64,000 nt of DNA from Allobacillus halotolerans (GCF_018967645.1 NZ_JAHLZF010000005.1:70057-134056); one strand, 5' to 3'. Positions 8,335 through 17,783 are shown, numbered from the stretch's first letter. Made by a program: numbers and translations. The notes: generated by a model from the sequence alone, not told the origin.

Positions 8335-8967
8335 TTATAGGCTTTCTTGAAATGTCGGCAAGTCGCCTGCTTCGATCTTGTCGGCCCATTGATTGAATTC
8401 TTCTTCCGTCAATTGACCTTCTCCTTCTTCAATGACAAAAACATCAATTTCTTTTTTTCCCCATTGACTAAATACTTCATCAACCGTTTCATAGTACAAA
8501 TCGATTTTGTTTCCTTTAATCGCACTTCCCGTATCTGCAACAATTCCGTACCCATAGTTTGGAATGTACAATACGGTTCCGAGTGGTAAAAATTTCGGAT
8601 CGGCAGCGATTGTTGAAAGCTCATCACGTTGTACTTCTAAACCTGAGAATGTAATCCCATAATTCGGGTGACCCGGGCTTTTCCCGGTTGATTCAGCACC
8701 TGCCGTATAGCCAGTTGCAATGACGGTTTTCACTTCAAACTGACGGTATGCTTCAGTAGAAAGACTCGTAAGTTCAATTTCATAATCTTCTATCGTATGA
8801 TCCACTAATGTTATGTCTGTTTTTTTCGCCAAAGCCGATTCTTTGGCTGACAGTTCCAACGTGAATTTACTTTCATCATCTTCACTTGAATAAGAAGTGA
8901 GTACGAAGTAAGAATTCATCAAAAAGAACATCCCCATAAATAAAAAGCTTCTTGTAGGAGTTCGCAT
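8335..8967 (-). CDS. yuiC: 3D-domain cell-wall protein YuiC
   Basis: This 210-residue protein has one N-terminal hydrophobic segment ([17 protein letters not shown]) that should anchor or export it. The C-terminal 3D (Asp-Asp-Asp) domain has ATGYTAG, the [15 protein letters not shown] core and DVFV. Family members such as YuiC and the Sps domain are muralytic transglycosylase-like enzymes acting on peptidoglycan. The ATG at 8967 follows GAGGTGGTTTAC; a GTG nine bases upstream was rejected. Confidence 0.9.
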   Translation of the reverse strand: MRTPTRSFLFMGMFFLMNSYFVLTSYSSEDDESKFTLELSAKESALAKKTDITLVDHTIEDYEIELTSLSTEAYRQFEVKTVIATGYTAGAESTGKSPGHPNYGITFSGLEVQRDELSTIAADPKFLPLGTVLYIPNYGYGIVADTGSAIKGNKIDLYYETVDEVFSQWGKKEIDVFVIEEGEGQLTEEEFNQWADKIEAGDLPTFQESL

Positions 8968-9062
8968 GTAAACCACCTCACTATGGCTTAGCGTTTCCGT
9001 TTTAAGAAGCTTTTAAACATTTTTCGACAATATTCTATTCAATTCTTCTCTTAGACTACCCT

Positions 9063-9380
9063 TTAAAACATTTGATATCCGTTTTTCCGTAACATCTTAA
9101 TGGAAATTCCAGAAATGATTGTTCCGAGGAATCCTGCCAATAAAATGAGGATGTCCCATATCTTTAACCCGGTAACTTTTGCACCGAGGGCTGGAAATGC
9201 GATATCTGGTTCTGTTAGATAACTCATGAACGAAACATCGTCGATGATTAAAATGACGACGATCGGAAATATAAACGACATGATCCATGTCATGCGCAAT
9301 AACATATTCAATATAAAAGCGATTCCGAAAAACAAGACGAAAAATAGCACGGCTGCTACAATCCCTTGAATAATATCCAT
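9063..9380 (-). CDS. yuiB: YuiB-family small membrane protein
   Basis: The 105-residue protein starts MDIIQGIVAAVLFFVLFF. It has three or four hydrophobic segments and no catalytic motif that I recognise. The ATG at 9380 follows AGGGGGAGCAAGT and gives the B. subtilis YuiB length. Its neighbours (yuiC downstream, the NADH dehydrogenase upstream) match the conserved cluster. Function is unknown. The small yuiA gene usually found here is absent. Confidence 0.85.
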   Translation of the reverse strand: MDIIQGIVAAVLFFVLFFGIAFILNMLLRMTWIMSFIFPIVVILIIDDVSFMSYLTEPDIAFPALGAKVTGLKIWDILILLAGFLGTIISGISIKMLRKNGYQMF

Positions 9381-9493
9381 ACTTGCTCCCCCTAAAAATT
9401 CTCTAGACACTCCATCATTCTACCTTATTCGCAGTGATTTTCAAAGTCGATTTACTCGAGCTTTATGGCTGTTTTTTGACGAAAGGTAGAAAG

Positions 9494-9530
9494 TAAAAAA
9501 GCAAAAGCAGTATATAACCGCTTTTGCTTC
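9494..9530 (-). terminator. Intrinsic terminator after the type II NADH dehydrogenase gene
   Basis: On the minus strand AGCAAAAGC pairs with GCTTTTGCT and is followed by TTTTTACTTTC. Confidence 0.9.
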
Positions 9531-9538
9531 GTTAACCA

Positions 9539-10759
9539 TTAATGGTACATATCCAGCTTTCCTTTTTTCAACAATAGACCTACACCGCCAAGTTTCAATA
9601 AGTAACGGTTATCGATTACTTTTTTCATGATGGATGCAGAACGTCCGAATAGTTTACGGTCGCCGAATACGACACCAATTGCATCTGTGTTTCCAAGGGA
9701 AGCAACTGTTCCTTTGTTATCAAATTCGAATGTTTCTAGTTCATTATTGCCACTGATTACTTGTTTCAAGTTGCGAGCAGTCATTTCTGCCATTTGAATT
9801 GCGATTTGTGCTGTTGGTGGGTATGGTCTTTCTGTTTCAGGGTTCATCAGAACAGCACAGTCACCAACGACAAATACGTTATCATAATTCGGTGCACGTA
9901 AATCTTTACGAACAGGTACTTTGTTCCGGTTTACTTCGAATCCTGATTCGCCAACAATAGAATTTCCTGTAACCCCAGCTGCCCAAACGACATTTTTAGA
10001 AGGAATCATTTCCTGCTCGTCGTCTTTTTCAACGACAATGCCATCTTCAGTTACCTTTTTGATCATTGTGCTAATACGGAATTCGACACCTTTTTCCTCA
10101 AGACGGTTCATCGCATATTCCACAAGTTCCGGGTCAAATCCAGCAAGTGCTGTCGGTCCAGCTTCTACGTTGATGATTCTGACTTTTTCTCTTGGAATAT
10201 CATATTCTTCACAAAGCTCAGGAACACGGTTCGCAATTTCACCCAAAAATTCGATACCTGTGAACCCTGCTCCACCGACGATGATTGTAAGTAGGTCATC
10301 ACGCTCTTCTGGTTCATTGTTGTATTTTGCAAAGTTACTTTCAATTTCCTCACGAATTAAGCGAGAGCTATTAATGTTGGTAATAGAGTAAGCGTTCTCA
10401 AGCAAGCCTTCGATGCCAAATGTTGCTGTCTCGAAGCCCAATCCAATCACTAAGTAATCGTACGTCAATTCGCCTTCTTCAAGTTGAACTCTTTGACCTT
10501 CAGGATCAATCGATAGAACCGTGTCTTGGATAAAATTCACACGATTAAAGTCGATCAAATCCTCGATTGGAATACGCACTCGATCATGATGTAGCGTACC
10601 TGCAGAACTTTCATGCAACCAAGTGGTTTGATAATGGTAGTCATTTTTGTTTACCAACGTGATGTTCGCATCGTTTGCCTTCAGTTCTTTTTGCAAACGA
10701 ACAGTTGTCATAATGCCTCCATAACCAGCACCAAGTATGACAATGTTAGGTCTACTCAT
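9539..10759 (-). CDS. yumB: Type II NADH dehydrogenase (NDH-2), YumB-like
   Basis: The 406-residue FAD enzyme passes electrons from NADH to the quinone pool without pumping protons. The N-terminal FAD Rossmann motif is [13 protein letters not shown]. The second dinucleotide-binding motif is [18 protein letters not shown], the NADH site. VFVVGDCA is the C-terminal FAD-binding motif. It ends in an amphipathic tail suited to peripheral membrane binding. The ATG at 10759 gives the B. subtilis length; its SD (GGATG) is modest and an alternative ATG lies at 10774. A Rex-like operator lies 95 bp upstream. Confidence 0.94.
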   Translation of the reverse strand: MSRPNIVILGAGYGGIMTTVRLQKELKANDANITLVNKNDYHYQTTWLHESSAGTLHHDRVRIPIEDLIDFNRVNFIQDTVLSIDPEGQRVQLEEGELTYDYLVIGLGFETATFGIEGLLENAYSITNINSSRLIREEIESNFAKYNNEPEERDDLLTIIVGGAGFTGIEFLGEIANRVPELCEEYDIPREKVRIINVEAGPTALAGFDPELVEYAMNRLEEKGVEFRISTMIKKVTEDGIVVEKDDEQEMIPSKNVVWAAGVTGNSIVGESGFEVNRNKVPVRKDLRAPNYDNVFVVGDCAVLMNPETERPYPPTAQIAIQMAEMTARNLKQVISGNNELETFEFDNKGTVASLGNTDAIGVVFGDRKLFGRSASIMKKVIDNRYLLKLGGVGLLLKKGKLDMYH

Positions 10760-10853
10760 TCTAATCACATCCATCCATAATATTTCTTCTCTTCATGAAA
10801 ATATGCGTACACATCGCCACAGAAAAACTGATTCCACCTATTTCCAGATGACT

Positions 10854-10871
10854 TTGTGATTTTCTTCACGA
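10854..10871. promoter_or_regulatory. Rex-like operator in the yumB-yumC intergenic region
   Basis: TTGTGA-N6-TCACGA differs at one position from the Rex consensus TTGTGA-N6-TCACAA. Rex senses NADH/NAD+ and represses NADH dehydrogenase and fermentation genes in Bacilli. The site lies upstream of yumB on the minus strand and 290 bp before yumC. The rest of 10760-11163 is AT-rich with no further gene. Confidence 0.6.
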
Positions 10872-11090
10872 ACTAAACGAGAATGTCACATTTTTGTAAA
10901 ATTCAACATCTAAAAACAATCATAGAACTTTTAAATCTGTTTTTCAAGTCTAAAAGTTAAATTCAGACCTTTCTGAAAACCCGTCTCATATTCTTGCTTG
11001 TATTATGGTTGGTTTATTGCTTAGAAGATTTTTAATAAGAATTTTAAGCAGGATACCTAACGAACTTTTTCGCTATTTTTTGCAAACCAT

Positions 11091-11119
11091 TTAGCATATT
11101 TTCTTGTAAATGTTATAAT
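11091..11119 (+). promoter_or_regulatory. Sigma-A promoter for yumC
   Basis: TTAGCA (11091-11096), a 17-nt spacer and a perfect TATAAT (11114-11119) lie 45 bp before the yumC start codon. Confidence 0.65.
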
Positions 11120-11163
11120 GATTCTTGGTGTCAAAAGTCATTTTAAGACTTGGAGGTATAGTT

Positions 11164-12150
11164 ATGAACGACAATATTAACGATATTACGATCATCGGCG
11201 CTGGACCAGTTGGTTTATTTACTGCATTTTATGGCGGTTTGCGCGATGCTGATGTCCATATCATAGAGAGTTTACCCCATATCGGGGGACAATTAACCGC
11301 ATTATACCCAGAAAAATATATTTATGATGTGGCAGGTTTTCCGAAAGTTCGAGCTCAAGAGCTTGTCGATAATTTATATGATCAGGTAAAGCCTTTTAAT
11401 CCGAAGATCACACTTGGTCAAGCTGTTCAAGAAATTGTGAAGCTTGAAGATAATTTATTCCGACTAACGACTGATCAAGAAACCTTTTATTCTAAAACAG
11501 TCATTATCACAGCCGGTAATGGTGCATTCGAGCCACGTAAATTACGTATACCGGAATGTGACCAATATGAACAACACAATCTGCATTATTACATTACTAA
11601 CTTGGAATCATTCCGTGATCGTCATGTCATGATTTGTGGCGGGGGCGATTCAGCTGTCGACTGGTCATTGATGCTTGAGCCGATTGCCAGCCAAGTGACA
11701 TTGGTTCACCGCCGAGAAGATTTCCGCGCGCACGAACATAGTGTTGCTCAGTTGAAGCAATCTTCCGTGAATATCTTAACGCCTTATGTGCCGACAGAAC
11801 TTCATGGTACCGAGGCAATAGAGTCTGTCACGTTACAAAAACCAAAAGATGATGACAAAATCAATGTCGAAATTGATGACATGCTCATCAACTTTGGCTT
11901 TGTATCTTCACTTGGCCCGATTAAAAATTGGGGACTGGAAATTGACAAGAACAGTATTACCGTGAATACGAAAATGGAAACGAACATCGAAGGCATATAC
12001 GCAGTTGGTGACATCTGCACCTATACAGGGAAAGTCAACCTGATCGCCACTGGATTTGGTGAAGGTCCGACAGCTGTCAACAACGCCATGGTGCGCATGA
12101 ATCCATCCGCCCGCGTTCAACCAAAACACTCTACTCATATGTTCGGTTAA
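11164..12150 (+). CDS. yumC: Ferredoxin/flavodoxin--NADP+ reductase (YumC type)
   Basis: The 328-residue flavoprotein is thioredoxin-reductase-like. The FAD motif is [16 protein letters not shown], the NADPH motif is [16 protein letters not shown], and YAVGDICTY binds FAD. It lacks the CxxC redox pair of true thioredoxin reductases, which defines the ferredoxin-NADP reductase type 2 group. It supplies electrons to ferredoxins and flavodoxins. The ATG at 11164 follows TTGGAGGTATAGTT; the longer in-frame start at 11125 lacks a site. Confidence 0.95.
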   Translation: MNDNINDITIIGAGPVGLFTAFYGGLRDADVHIIESLPHIGGQLTALYPEKYIYDVAGFPKVRAQELVDNLYDQVKPFNPKITLGQAVQEIVKLEDNLFRLTTDQETFYSKTVIITAGNGAFEPRKLRIPECDQYEQHNLHYYITNLESFRDRHVMICGGGDSAVDWSLMLEPIASQVTLVHRREDFRAHEHSVAQLKQSSVNILTPYVPTELHGTEAIESVTLQKPKDDDKINVEIDDMLINFGFVSSLGPIKNWGLEIDKNSITVNTKMETNIEGIYAVGDICTYTGKVNLIATGFGEGPTAVNNAMVRMNPSARVQPKHSTHMFG

Positions 12151-12153
12151 AAT

Positions 12154-12187
12154 AAACCGCTTCCCTTTGGTGGGTGGCGGTTTTTTG
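12154..12187 (+). terminator. Intrinsic terminator after yumC
   Basis: AACCGCTTCCC pairs with GGGTGGCGGTT apart from internal wobbles and is followed by TTTTTTG. Array B begins 29 bp beyond it. Confidence 0.85.
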
Positions 12188-12215
12188 TTGGATGTGGTTG
12201 AGGCTGACGTGTTTT

Positions 12216-12627
12216 CTATAGGACTTTCCGGAAGTTTTTTGTGCTCGCTCGGGGGTATAGAGTGCTCCTATAGGACTTTCCGGAATATTTTTGTGCCCAT
12301 CCGGGGGTATAGAGCGCTCCTATAGGACTTTCCGGAAGTTTTTGTGCCCGTTCAGGGGTATAGAGTGCCTCTATGGGACTTTCCGGAAGTTTTTTGTGCT
12401 CGCTCGGGGGTATAGAGTGCTTCTATAGGACTTTCCGGAATATTTTTGTGCCCATTCGGGGGTATAGAGTGCTTCTATAGGACTTTCCAGAAAGTTTTTG
12501 TGCTCGCTCGGGGGTATAGAGTGCTTCTATAGGACTTTCCGGAATATTTTTGTGCCCATTCGGGGGTATAGAGCGCTCCTATAAGACTTTCCAACTTTAT
12601 TTTTGGCCCGCTCGGGAGTATAGAGAT
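12216..12627 (+). repeat. Tandem array B: eight 52-bp units
   Basis: Units begin CTATAGGACTTTCCGGAA, continue with a T5-6 run and GTGC, and end CGGGGGTATAGAG. Unit starts are at 12216, 12268, 12320, 12371, 12423, 12475, 12527 and 12579, so seven intervals are 52, 52, 51, 52, 52, 52 and 52. Two subtypes differ in the second half (GCTCGCTCGG and GCCCATTCGG). The palindromes TCCTATAGGA and TTCCGGAA occur in units, and TATAGA/TCTATA brackets each boundary. The unit length is not a multiple of three and no ORF spans it. Confidence 0.96.
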
Positions 12628-12645
12628 TCCTTTCGTTCTACTTTC

Positions 12646-13551
12646 TCATTCATAGTACGACCATCGCAAATTTCCTTTACGGGTAAAATGTTGACCTAAA
12701 ATTCTTGAAATACTTTTTAATGAAATTAAACTATCACACCAGTCATCAATCGCTGAAACGGTTACTTTCTTATCAGGAAATAATAATTGATATTCCTTAA
12801 TTAACCCCACAGTTGCTGTATTTAGATTTTCTACCCAATTGCAGTGCTTGCAATAGACCTTTCTTCCTTTCACTTCCACCGCCATTAAACCGCATCCACC
12901 GCAAACAACCCCTTTCTTCACCTCATCATACTCATACTCCGGTCGATTTTGATAGGGCGATTCTTTCAGATGGAGTTCAATAAGTTTTTCTGCTAGGTGT
13001 TTGTGGGTTTGGTTCAGTTTTGAACCGAATCCGTTGAGCATCCGTAAATGATCACTGATTTGTGTAGGAAGAATGATGGGAGTGTTTTGCTCGGCATGAA
13101 ATAACGTAAATTCCGGATTGACAAAAACGACATGAAACTGGATTGGTAAGTTATAGCCGTGTTTTCGGAGCAGTTGGGTGAGGGCTGGCGCAGATCGGCC
13201 GATTTGATGGAGTGGGTTCATGATTTCTTGCCGGGGAACTTTGAAGAATCTTTCTTGATCGAAGAAGAACTCGCCTTGATAATTTTTCACCTCGTAAACA
13301 AATACTTTTTCTTTCGTGATTAAAAGCGTGTCGATTTGGAATACAGTACCATTATGTTCGAGTAATAAATCGTGGATTTGAATGTGGTCGCATTTGAGGT
13401 TATTCAGCAATTTATCGAATCGTCTTTCCCCTTTAAGTCCTTTCAATAAATGTAAGTAATTTTTTCGGTCTTTTGGTGACAAGGTCAACCGCCGATCAAG
13501 TGCATGTAGCAATCGTAATTCGCCAGTCATTTCACGTTGCTTGTAAATCAT
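12646..13551 (-). CDS. NERD-domain (nuclease-related) protein with C-terminal zinc ribbon
   Basis: The 301-residue protein carries an N-terminal NERD domain: GLKGERRFDKLL, IDTLLITKEKVFVYEVKNYQGEF, the last holding the EVK catalytic-type motif of this endonuclease-like fold. The C-terminal third has CGGCG-x12-CKHC, a zinc-ribbon pattern. The ATG at 13551 follows AGAGGATTGCGA. The gene is not part of the B. subtilis order and separates yumC from yutM, so it may be an insertion. Nuclease activity is a family inference and the substrate is unknown. Confidence 0.85.
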   Translation of the reverse strand: MIYKQREMTGELRLLHALDRRLTLSPKDRKNYLHLLKGLKGERRFDKLLNNLKCDHIQIHDLLLEHNGTVFQIDTLLITKEKVFVYEVKNYQGEFFFDQERFFKVPRQEIMNPLHQIGRSAPALTQLLRKHGYNLPIQFHVVFVNPEFTLFHAEQNTPIILPTQISDHLRMLNGFGSKLNQTHKHLAEKLIELHLKESPYQNRPEYEYDEVKKGVVCGGCGLMAVEVKGRKVYCKHCNWVENLNTATVGLIKEYQLLFPDKKVTVSAIDDWCDSLISLKSISRILGQHFTRKGNLRWSYYE

Positions 13552-13702
13552 TCGCAATCCTCTTTTCTTTTTACTTTGATTATAGTAAAGGTAGTGCAGC
13601 ACTGCGAATGACGATAAATTCATTTTTAAGAAAAAATTGATCGTTATGTTTATTAAATCTGTCAAAAATCACTTTTTCTACTCTACAAAAACTCTTTTCC
13701 AC

Positions 13703-13738
13703 AAAAAAACTGTCTCACCGATCAAGGTAAGACAGTTT
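13703..13738 (-). terminator. Intrinsic terminator after yutM
   Basis: On the minus strand AAACTGTCTTACC pairs with GGTGAGACAGTTT and is followed by TTTTGTGG. Confidence 0.92.
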
Positions 13739-13752
13739 GTATGTTTAAGTAT

Positions 13753-14109
13753 TTAGCAATCGCCTGGTACGCCGACTCTTCCGTCTGCTTTAAAGGATGA
13801 GCCACAACCGCAGGAAACAATCGCATTTGGATTATCGATTGTGAACCCGCCACCCATCATGTTTTGTTTATAATCAATGGTTGTATTTTCTATAATCGGC
13901 TGATCCATTTTCGCGATGACGACAGGAATATCGTTTTCGATGTATTGATTATCGGTTTCTTTCACTTCATAATCGAATCCTAATTGATAGGACAAACCAC
14001 TGCAGCCGCCACCCTTTACGCCAAAACGTAGGTAGACGTTTTCTGCCGTTTCTTCTTTCATCATATCTTGTATTTGTAATTTTGCTTGTTCTGTAATTAC
14101 AATGGACAT
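13753..14109 (-). CDS. yutM: HesB/IscA-type iron-sulfur assembly protein (YutM)
   Basis: The 118-residue A-type carrier begins MSIVITEQAKLQIQDMM. It has the three conserved cysteines of the family: GGGCSGLSY and the C-terminal SCGCGSSF. Such proteins hold and transfer Fe-S clusters made by the SUF machinery, encoded at 44-49 kb here. The ATG at 14109 follows a perfect AAGGAGG with a 7-nt spacer. It lies 46 bp after dapF on the same strand. Confidence 0.94.
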   Translation of the reverse strand: MSIVITEQAKLQIQDMMKEETAENVYLRFGVKGGGCSGLSYQLGFDYEVKETDNQYIENDIPVVIAKMDQPIIENTTIDYKQNMMGGGFTIDNPNAIVSCGCGSSFKADGRVGVPGDC

Positions 14110-14155
14110 GTCAACGACCTCCTTAACATTATTATACAAATTCTTTCTTTTTGTT

Positions 14156-15025
14156 TCAAATTGATGGCCAATTAAATATGCCTTCTGCAACTTTTTCAGC
14201 AGGACCACGCATGATGACTCGCTGATTTTCAGTCATACTGATGAATAAATCGCCGCCTTCTAAATGTACGGTGATTTCCTCACCAACAGTGGAATATCCG
14301 TTTAATACACTGGCGACGACGGCGGCACATGCTCCTGTTCCACAAGCTTGCGTGATTCCTGAACCTCTTTCCCACACACGAAAATGAAGTTCTTTTCCAG
14401 ATACGACTTCGACAAATTCAACGTTCACACCATCCGGGAATCGATCATCTTTTTCAATAATTGGACCAAGCTCCTCAACTGGACTTGAATCAATCGACTC
14501 AACAAAAAAGACAGCATGCGGGTTCCCCATAGATACAGCAGTTAAATTTAGTTCCGCATCTGCAACGAGAAACGGTTCGTTCACAACGCGGCTTTCTGGG
14601 TCATAATTGTCGACAACCATCGGAATCTCTCGTCGTTTCAACAGGGGTACTCCCATGTCAATGGACACTTGTTCAACCAACCCATTTTCAGGGAAAACCT
14701 CTGCATCGACAATTCCTGATTTGGCTTCTATTTGAAATGACGTATCGGTCACATAACCTAATTCATAAGCCCATTTCGCAATGCAACGAAGTCCATTTCC
14801 ACAATTTTTTCCTTCAGAACCGTCTTTATTGAAAATACGCATGCGAACATCGGCTTTTTCAGAAGGTAGCATGTAAATTAACCCATCTGAGCCAATTCCA
14901 AAGTTCACATCCGAAACTTTTCGTGCCAATTGAGGTATCTCACTTTCTTCCAAATGCACTTGAAAGCCATCTATATAAATATAATTATTACCTAGTCCAT
15001 GCATCTTTGTAAAAGGAATTTTCAT
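14156..15025 (-). CDS. dapF: Diaminopimelate epimerase
   Basis: The 289-residue PLP-independent epimerase converts LL- to meso-diaminopimelate for peptidoglycan and lysine. The two active-site cysteines are in [10 protein letters not shown] and [10 protein letters not shown]. The N terminus [17 protein letters not shown] is typical. ATG at 15025 or TTG at 15028 could start it; the SD is GGGGAA. The yuzB-dapF-yutM order matches B. subtilis (YutL is DapF). Confidence 0.96.
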   Translation of the reverse strand: MKIPFTKMHGLGNNYIYIDGFQVHLEESEIPQLARKVSDVNFGIGSDGLIYMLPSEKADVRMRIFNKDGSEGKNCGNGLRCIAKWAYELGYVTDTSFQIEAKSGIVDAEVFPENGLVEQVSIDMGVPLLKRREIPMVVDNYDPESRVVNEPFLVADAELNLTAVSMGNPHAVFFVESIDSSPVEELGPIIEKDDRFPDGVNVEFVEVVSGKELHFRVWERGSGITQACGTGACAAVVASVLNGYSTVGEEITVHLEGGDLFISMTENQRVIMRGPAEKVAEGIFNWPSI

Positions 15026-15046
15026 CAAATGTTCCCCAACTTCCTT

Positions 15047-15283
15047 TTAAAATAAAGGATTTTCTTCTAAATGTTTATATACTTTGTCAACTAACTCATC
15101 AGGATCGTCTGCCATGACAGCTTCACCATTCACAATCGCAAATAAAAACGAAGCACAAATCCCGCAATGGCTGGTACATCCATATTCAATGACGTCCAGC
15201 GAAGGATCTTTTTCTAGTTTTTCAAAGGCTTCCTGTGAACCGCTCGCTATGTTGTTGACACAAAACTCGATGATTGGATTCAT
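15047..15283 (-). CDS. yuzB: DUF1450 family protein YuzB
   Basis: The 78-residue acidic protein has CVNN near residue 8 and a CTSHCGIC motif at about 35-42, a thioredoxin-like or Fe-S-binding cysteine pattern. Its length and sequence match the Bacillus YuzB family of unknown function. It is 21 bp upstream of dapF and probably co-transcribed. Confidence 0.88.
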   Translation of the reverse strand: MNPIIEFCVNNIASGSQEAFEKLEKDPSLDVIEYGCTSHCGICASFLFAIVNGEAVMADDPDELVDKVYKHLEENPLF

Positions 15284-15351
15284 TTTCTGTCATACACTCC
15301 TCGGTTCATAACTCTTTTATCCGATTAGGATAACATGTTTAACGAGAATCT

Positions 15352-15678
15352 TTAAGCAGTTGGCTCAAAACCTCTGCTTTCCAATGCCTTATACACTCTC
15401 TTCAAACGTGGGTCTCCTTCACCAACAAGTTCATCATCGATAAATACGACAGGATAGATCAAATCTTCATCGACGACCCGTTTGGCAAAGCTTTGATAAG
15501 GCTCTTCTTCAGGTGGATTAAAAATATCTACATACGTGTATTGAATACCCTCTTCACCAAATTTTCTCGAAATCGCTGCTTGCAGCCAATCATATTGTTC
15601 CTTGGAACTTGGTAAATTTACACAACTCGGACAAAGGACCTCAGCCCCATACACAATAACCTCAGTTTGATTCGTCAC
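15352..15678 (-). CDS. yuzD: DUF1462 thioredoxin-like protein YuzD
   Basis: The 108-residue protein has a thioredoxin-like start VIVYGAEVLCPSCVNLPSS with a CPSC motif and a cis-Pro-like YPVVFIDDELVGEG. It matches Bacillus YuzD, whose role is unknown; the CxxC suggests thiol-redox or metal handling. The divergent neighbour is the NifU-like yutI, and a Fur-like site lies between them. The yutJ gene found here in B. subtilis is missing. Confidence 0.87.
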   Translation of the reverse strand: MTNQTEVIVYGAEVLCPSCVNLPSSKEQYDWLQAAISRKFGEEGIQYTYVDIFNPPEEEPYQSFAKRVVDEDLIYPVVFIDDELVGEGDPRLKRVYKALESRGFEPTA

Positions 15679-15743
15679 GATATTTTTCCCCCTAAATAAC
15701 GTTTCTTATTTTCATTTTACCGAAAATGATGTAAAATAGAAAA

Positions 15744-15758
15744 TGATAACGATTATCA
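15744..15758. promoter_or_regulatory. Fur-box-like inverted repeat between yuzD and yutI
   Basis: TGATAACGATTATCA matches the 7-1-7 Fur consensus TGATAAT-N-ATTATCA with one mismatch. On the minus strand TTGATA at its edge could be the -35 box of the yuzD promoter. On the plus strand TAGATT (15801)-N17-TATACT (15824) is a candidate yutI promoter. Iron control of these thiol/Fe-S genes is inferred. Confidence 0.6.
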
Positions 15759-15858
15759 ATTGAAAAAAGAAATCGTTGATACGCTTTTCGAGCAACTCAA
15801 TAGATTTTTTAATTGAGACCATTTATACTAACAATTAAAAGAAGGGGGAAGAAAAACG

Positions 15859-16083
15859 ATGTTCGATCAAGTTCAAGAAGTCATTGGAAAACTACGCCCG
15901 TTTTTACTTCGTGACGGCGGGGACGTTGAATTAGTGGATGTCGACGATGAAGGTATCGTGCTTCTTCGCTTAAAAGGTGCTTGTGGCAACTGCCCAAGTT
16001 CAGCAATTACATTGAAAGCTGGTATTGAGCGTGCATTGGTCGCAGAAGTGCCTGGTGTATCAGAAGTTGAACAAATCTTTTAA
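15859..16083 (+). CDS. yutI: NifU C-terminal-domain Fe-S scaffold/carrier (YutI)
   Basis: The 74-residue protein is a minimal Nfu domain: [14 protein letters not shown] and the cluster-ligating CGNC in [18 protein letters not shown]. Such proteins bind an Fe-S cluster at a dimer interface and deliver it to apoproteins. It is shorter than the B. subtilis homologue at the N terminus, but the domain is complete. The ATG at 15859 follows AAGGGGGAAGAAAAACG. Confidence 0.93.
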   Translation: MFDQVQEVIGKLRPFLLRDGGDVELVDVDDEGIVLLRLKGACGNCPSSAITLKAGIERALVAEVPGVSEVEQIF

Positions 16084-16119
16084 CGTCAAATAAATCACAA
16101 ACATACAGATTGACCTTGT

Positions 16120-16150
16120 AGCCAGCTAGATGAATAGCTGGCTTTTTTCG
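16120..16150 (+). terminator. Intrinsic terminator after yutI
   Basis: A perfect 9-bp stem AGCCAGCTA/TAGCTGGCT is followed by TTTTTTCG. Confidence 0.92.
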
Positions 16151-16195
16151 TGTCTAAAGATATTTAAGGATGTTATTGAATCGATCACTTTTCAC

Positions 16196-17164
16196 TTAAA
16201 CCTTCACAGGTGTTAGAGGCTCCATCCCATCTAGCACTCGCTTCAGATTTTCTACACATAACATGGCCATACGGTTTCTCGTTTCAACCGTTGCCGAACC
16301 GATATGCGGTAAAGCGACTACGCGATCCAGTTGCACGAGTGGATGATCACTTTTAATCGGCTCATTTTCAAAGACATCTAAGCCAGCTCCTTGAATCTTT
16401 TCTTCCTTGATTGCTTGGTATAAATCCGCTTCATTCATCACACCGCCACGAGAAGCATTAATGAAAAATGCACTCTTTCTCATCCGATCGAAAGCTCGTG
16501 CATCGAACATACCCTTCGTTTCCTCTGTCAATGGAGTCATCGAAACGACAAAATCTGATTGTGCCAATAGTTCATCGATTGAAACATAGCGCGCACCTAA
16601 TTTTTCTTCCGCTTCAGGTTTTCGGTTGCGGTTATGGTATAAAATATTCATATCAAACCCTGTTGCCCGTTTGGCGACCGCTTCACCGATTGAACCCATA
16701 CCGACGATGCCTATCGTTTTATGATGAACATCTGACCCGGCCATCATATAAGGTGACCATGTTTTCCATTCGTCTTTCCGAATGACATCAACACTTTCTG
16801 GAATTCTTCGCGCCGTAGCCAACAACAGTCCGAACGTTAAATCTGCGGTCGTATCCGTCAATACATCTGGCGTGTTAGTGACCGTGATCCCACGCGCTTC
16901 ACAAGCTTTCACATCGATATTGTCAAAACCGACAGCTAAATTGGCAATCACTTTCAACCGGCTTGCCATGTTTAAAAGTTCTTCATCAAAGGTATCAGTT
17001 AACATGGAAAGAACAGCGTCTGCCTCGGCAATTTCTTTTTTCAATACATCGCGAGGCACTGGCATTTCCTCCTCTTCCCACATCTTGACCTGATATTTTT
17101 CTGTCAATTCTGATATAATCTCATTAGGGAGTCTTCGCGTCACATAAACTATTGGTTTAGCCAC
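16196..17164 (-). CDS. D-isomer-specific 2-hydroxyacid dehydrogenase (glyoxylate/hydroxypyruvate reductase-like)
   Basis: The 322-residue NAD(P)-dependent enzyme has the family fold: NLAVGFDNIDV, the dinucleotide-binding IGIVGMGSIGEAVAKRA, and the catalytic Arg, Glu and His in INASRGGVMNE, GLDVFENEP and LPHIGSA. Likely substrates are glyoxylate, hydroxypyruvate or 2-ketogluconate; the sequence does not decide. The start is a GTG at 17164 (VAKPIVYVTRRLP) because AAGGAGG lies 8 nt upstream. A 14-residue longer reading was rejected. Confidence 0.9.
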   Translation of the reverse strand: MAKPIVYVTRRLPNEIISELTEKYQVKMWEEEEMPVPRDVLKKEIAEADAVLSMLTDTFDEELLNMASRLKVIANLAVGFDNIDVKACEARGITVTNTPDVLTDTTADLTFGLLLATARRIPESVDVIRKDEWKTWSPYMMAGSDVHHKTIGIVGMGSIGEAVAKRATGFDMNILYHNRNRKPEAEEKLGARYVSIDELLAQSDFVVSMTPLTEETKGMFDARAFDRMRKSAFFINASRGGVMNEADLYQAIKEEKIQGAGLDVFENEPIKSDHPLVQLDRVVALPHIGSATVETRNRMAMLCVENLKRVLDGMEPLTPVKV

Positions 17165-17241
17165 CAGAATCGCCTCCTTATAAGTATGTATAAAAAATCG
17201 CTGCATAAACTCAAACTAAAGAAAAATGGATGTGATGAAAC

Positions 17242-17736
17242 ATGAATAAACTTGAACAAATGACAATCGAACAATTGAAAGAACGTGGCGTCGAACTTGA
17301 AGACATCGCTGAACTCGTTTATCACTTGCAGTCAGCGTATCATGATGACTTGGACATGGAAGAATGTATGTTTAACATTCGAAAAGTCCTCAAAAAGCGG
17401 GAAGTGCAAAATGCCGTGTTAACCGGTATTCAACTGGATAAATTCGCTGAACAAAATAAATTCGAGGAACCGCTTCAAAGCATTATCGCAAATGATGAAG
17501 GGTTATATGGGATCGATGAAATCGTTGCTTTTTCGATCATCAATGTCTATGGATCGATTGGATTCACGAACTTTGGCTATATTGACAAGATCAAACCAGG
17601 GATTTTGAAAAAATTGAATGATAAACGATATGGTACGCACACCTTTTTGGATGATATCGTCGGCGCGATTGCCGCTGCTGCTTCCAGTCGTTTGGCTCAC
17701 AGCTCGGAACTAGCGCTTGATCCTGAGGATGACTAA
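17242..17736 (+). CDS. yutG: Phosphatidylglycerophosphatase A family protein YutG
   Basis: The 164-residue protein matches the soluble PgpA-like family of Bacilli. Conserved blocks include IVAFSIINVYGSIGFTNFG, HTFLDDIVGAIAAAASSRLAH with the acidic DD pair, and an N-terminal helical region. Family members are annotated as phosphatidylglycerophosphate phosphatases; the activity here is inferred. It is convergent with yutF, with a shared hairpin between them. Confidence 0.88.
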   Translation: MNKLEQMTIEQLKERGVELEDIAELVYHLQSAYHDDLDMEECMFNIRKVLKKREVQNAVLTGIQLDKFAEQNKFEEPLQSIIANDEGLYGIDEIVAFSIINVYGSIGFTNFGYIDKIKPGILKKLNDKRYGTHTFLDDIVGAIAAAASSRLAHSSELALDPEDD

Positions 17737-17743
17737 CTGTCTT

Positions 17744-17782
17744 GCTTAGGCTGTTTATTCTGAAACGAAAAACAGCCTGAGC
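17744..17782. terminator. Shared hairpin between convergent yutG and yutF
   Basis: A 13-bp stem GCTTAGGCTGTTT/AAACAGCCTGAGC with one G-U wobble lies between the two stop codons. Neither strand has a long U-run directly after the stem, so it may act as a 3'-end stabiliser or a weak two-way terminator. Confidence 0.6.
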
Positions 17783-17783
17783 A

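Noticed and set aside
9921-10391. 156-residue ORF antisense to yumB
   Set aside because: Low-complexity Ser-rich translation of the opposite strand of a well-supported gene.
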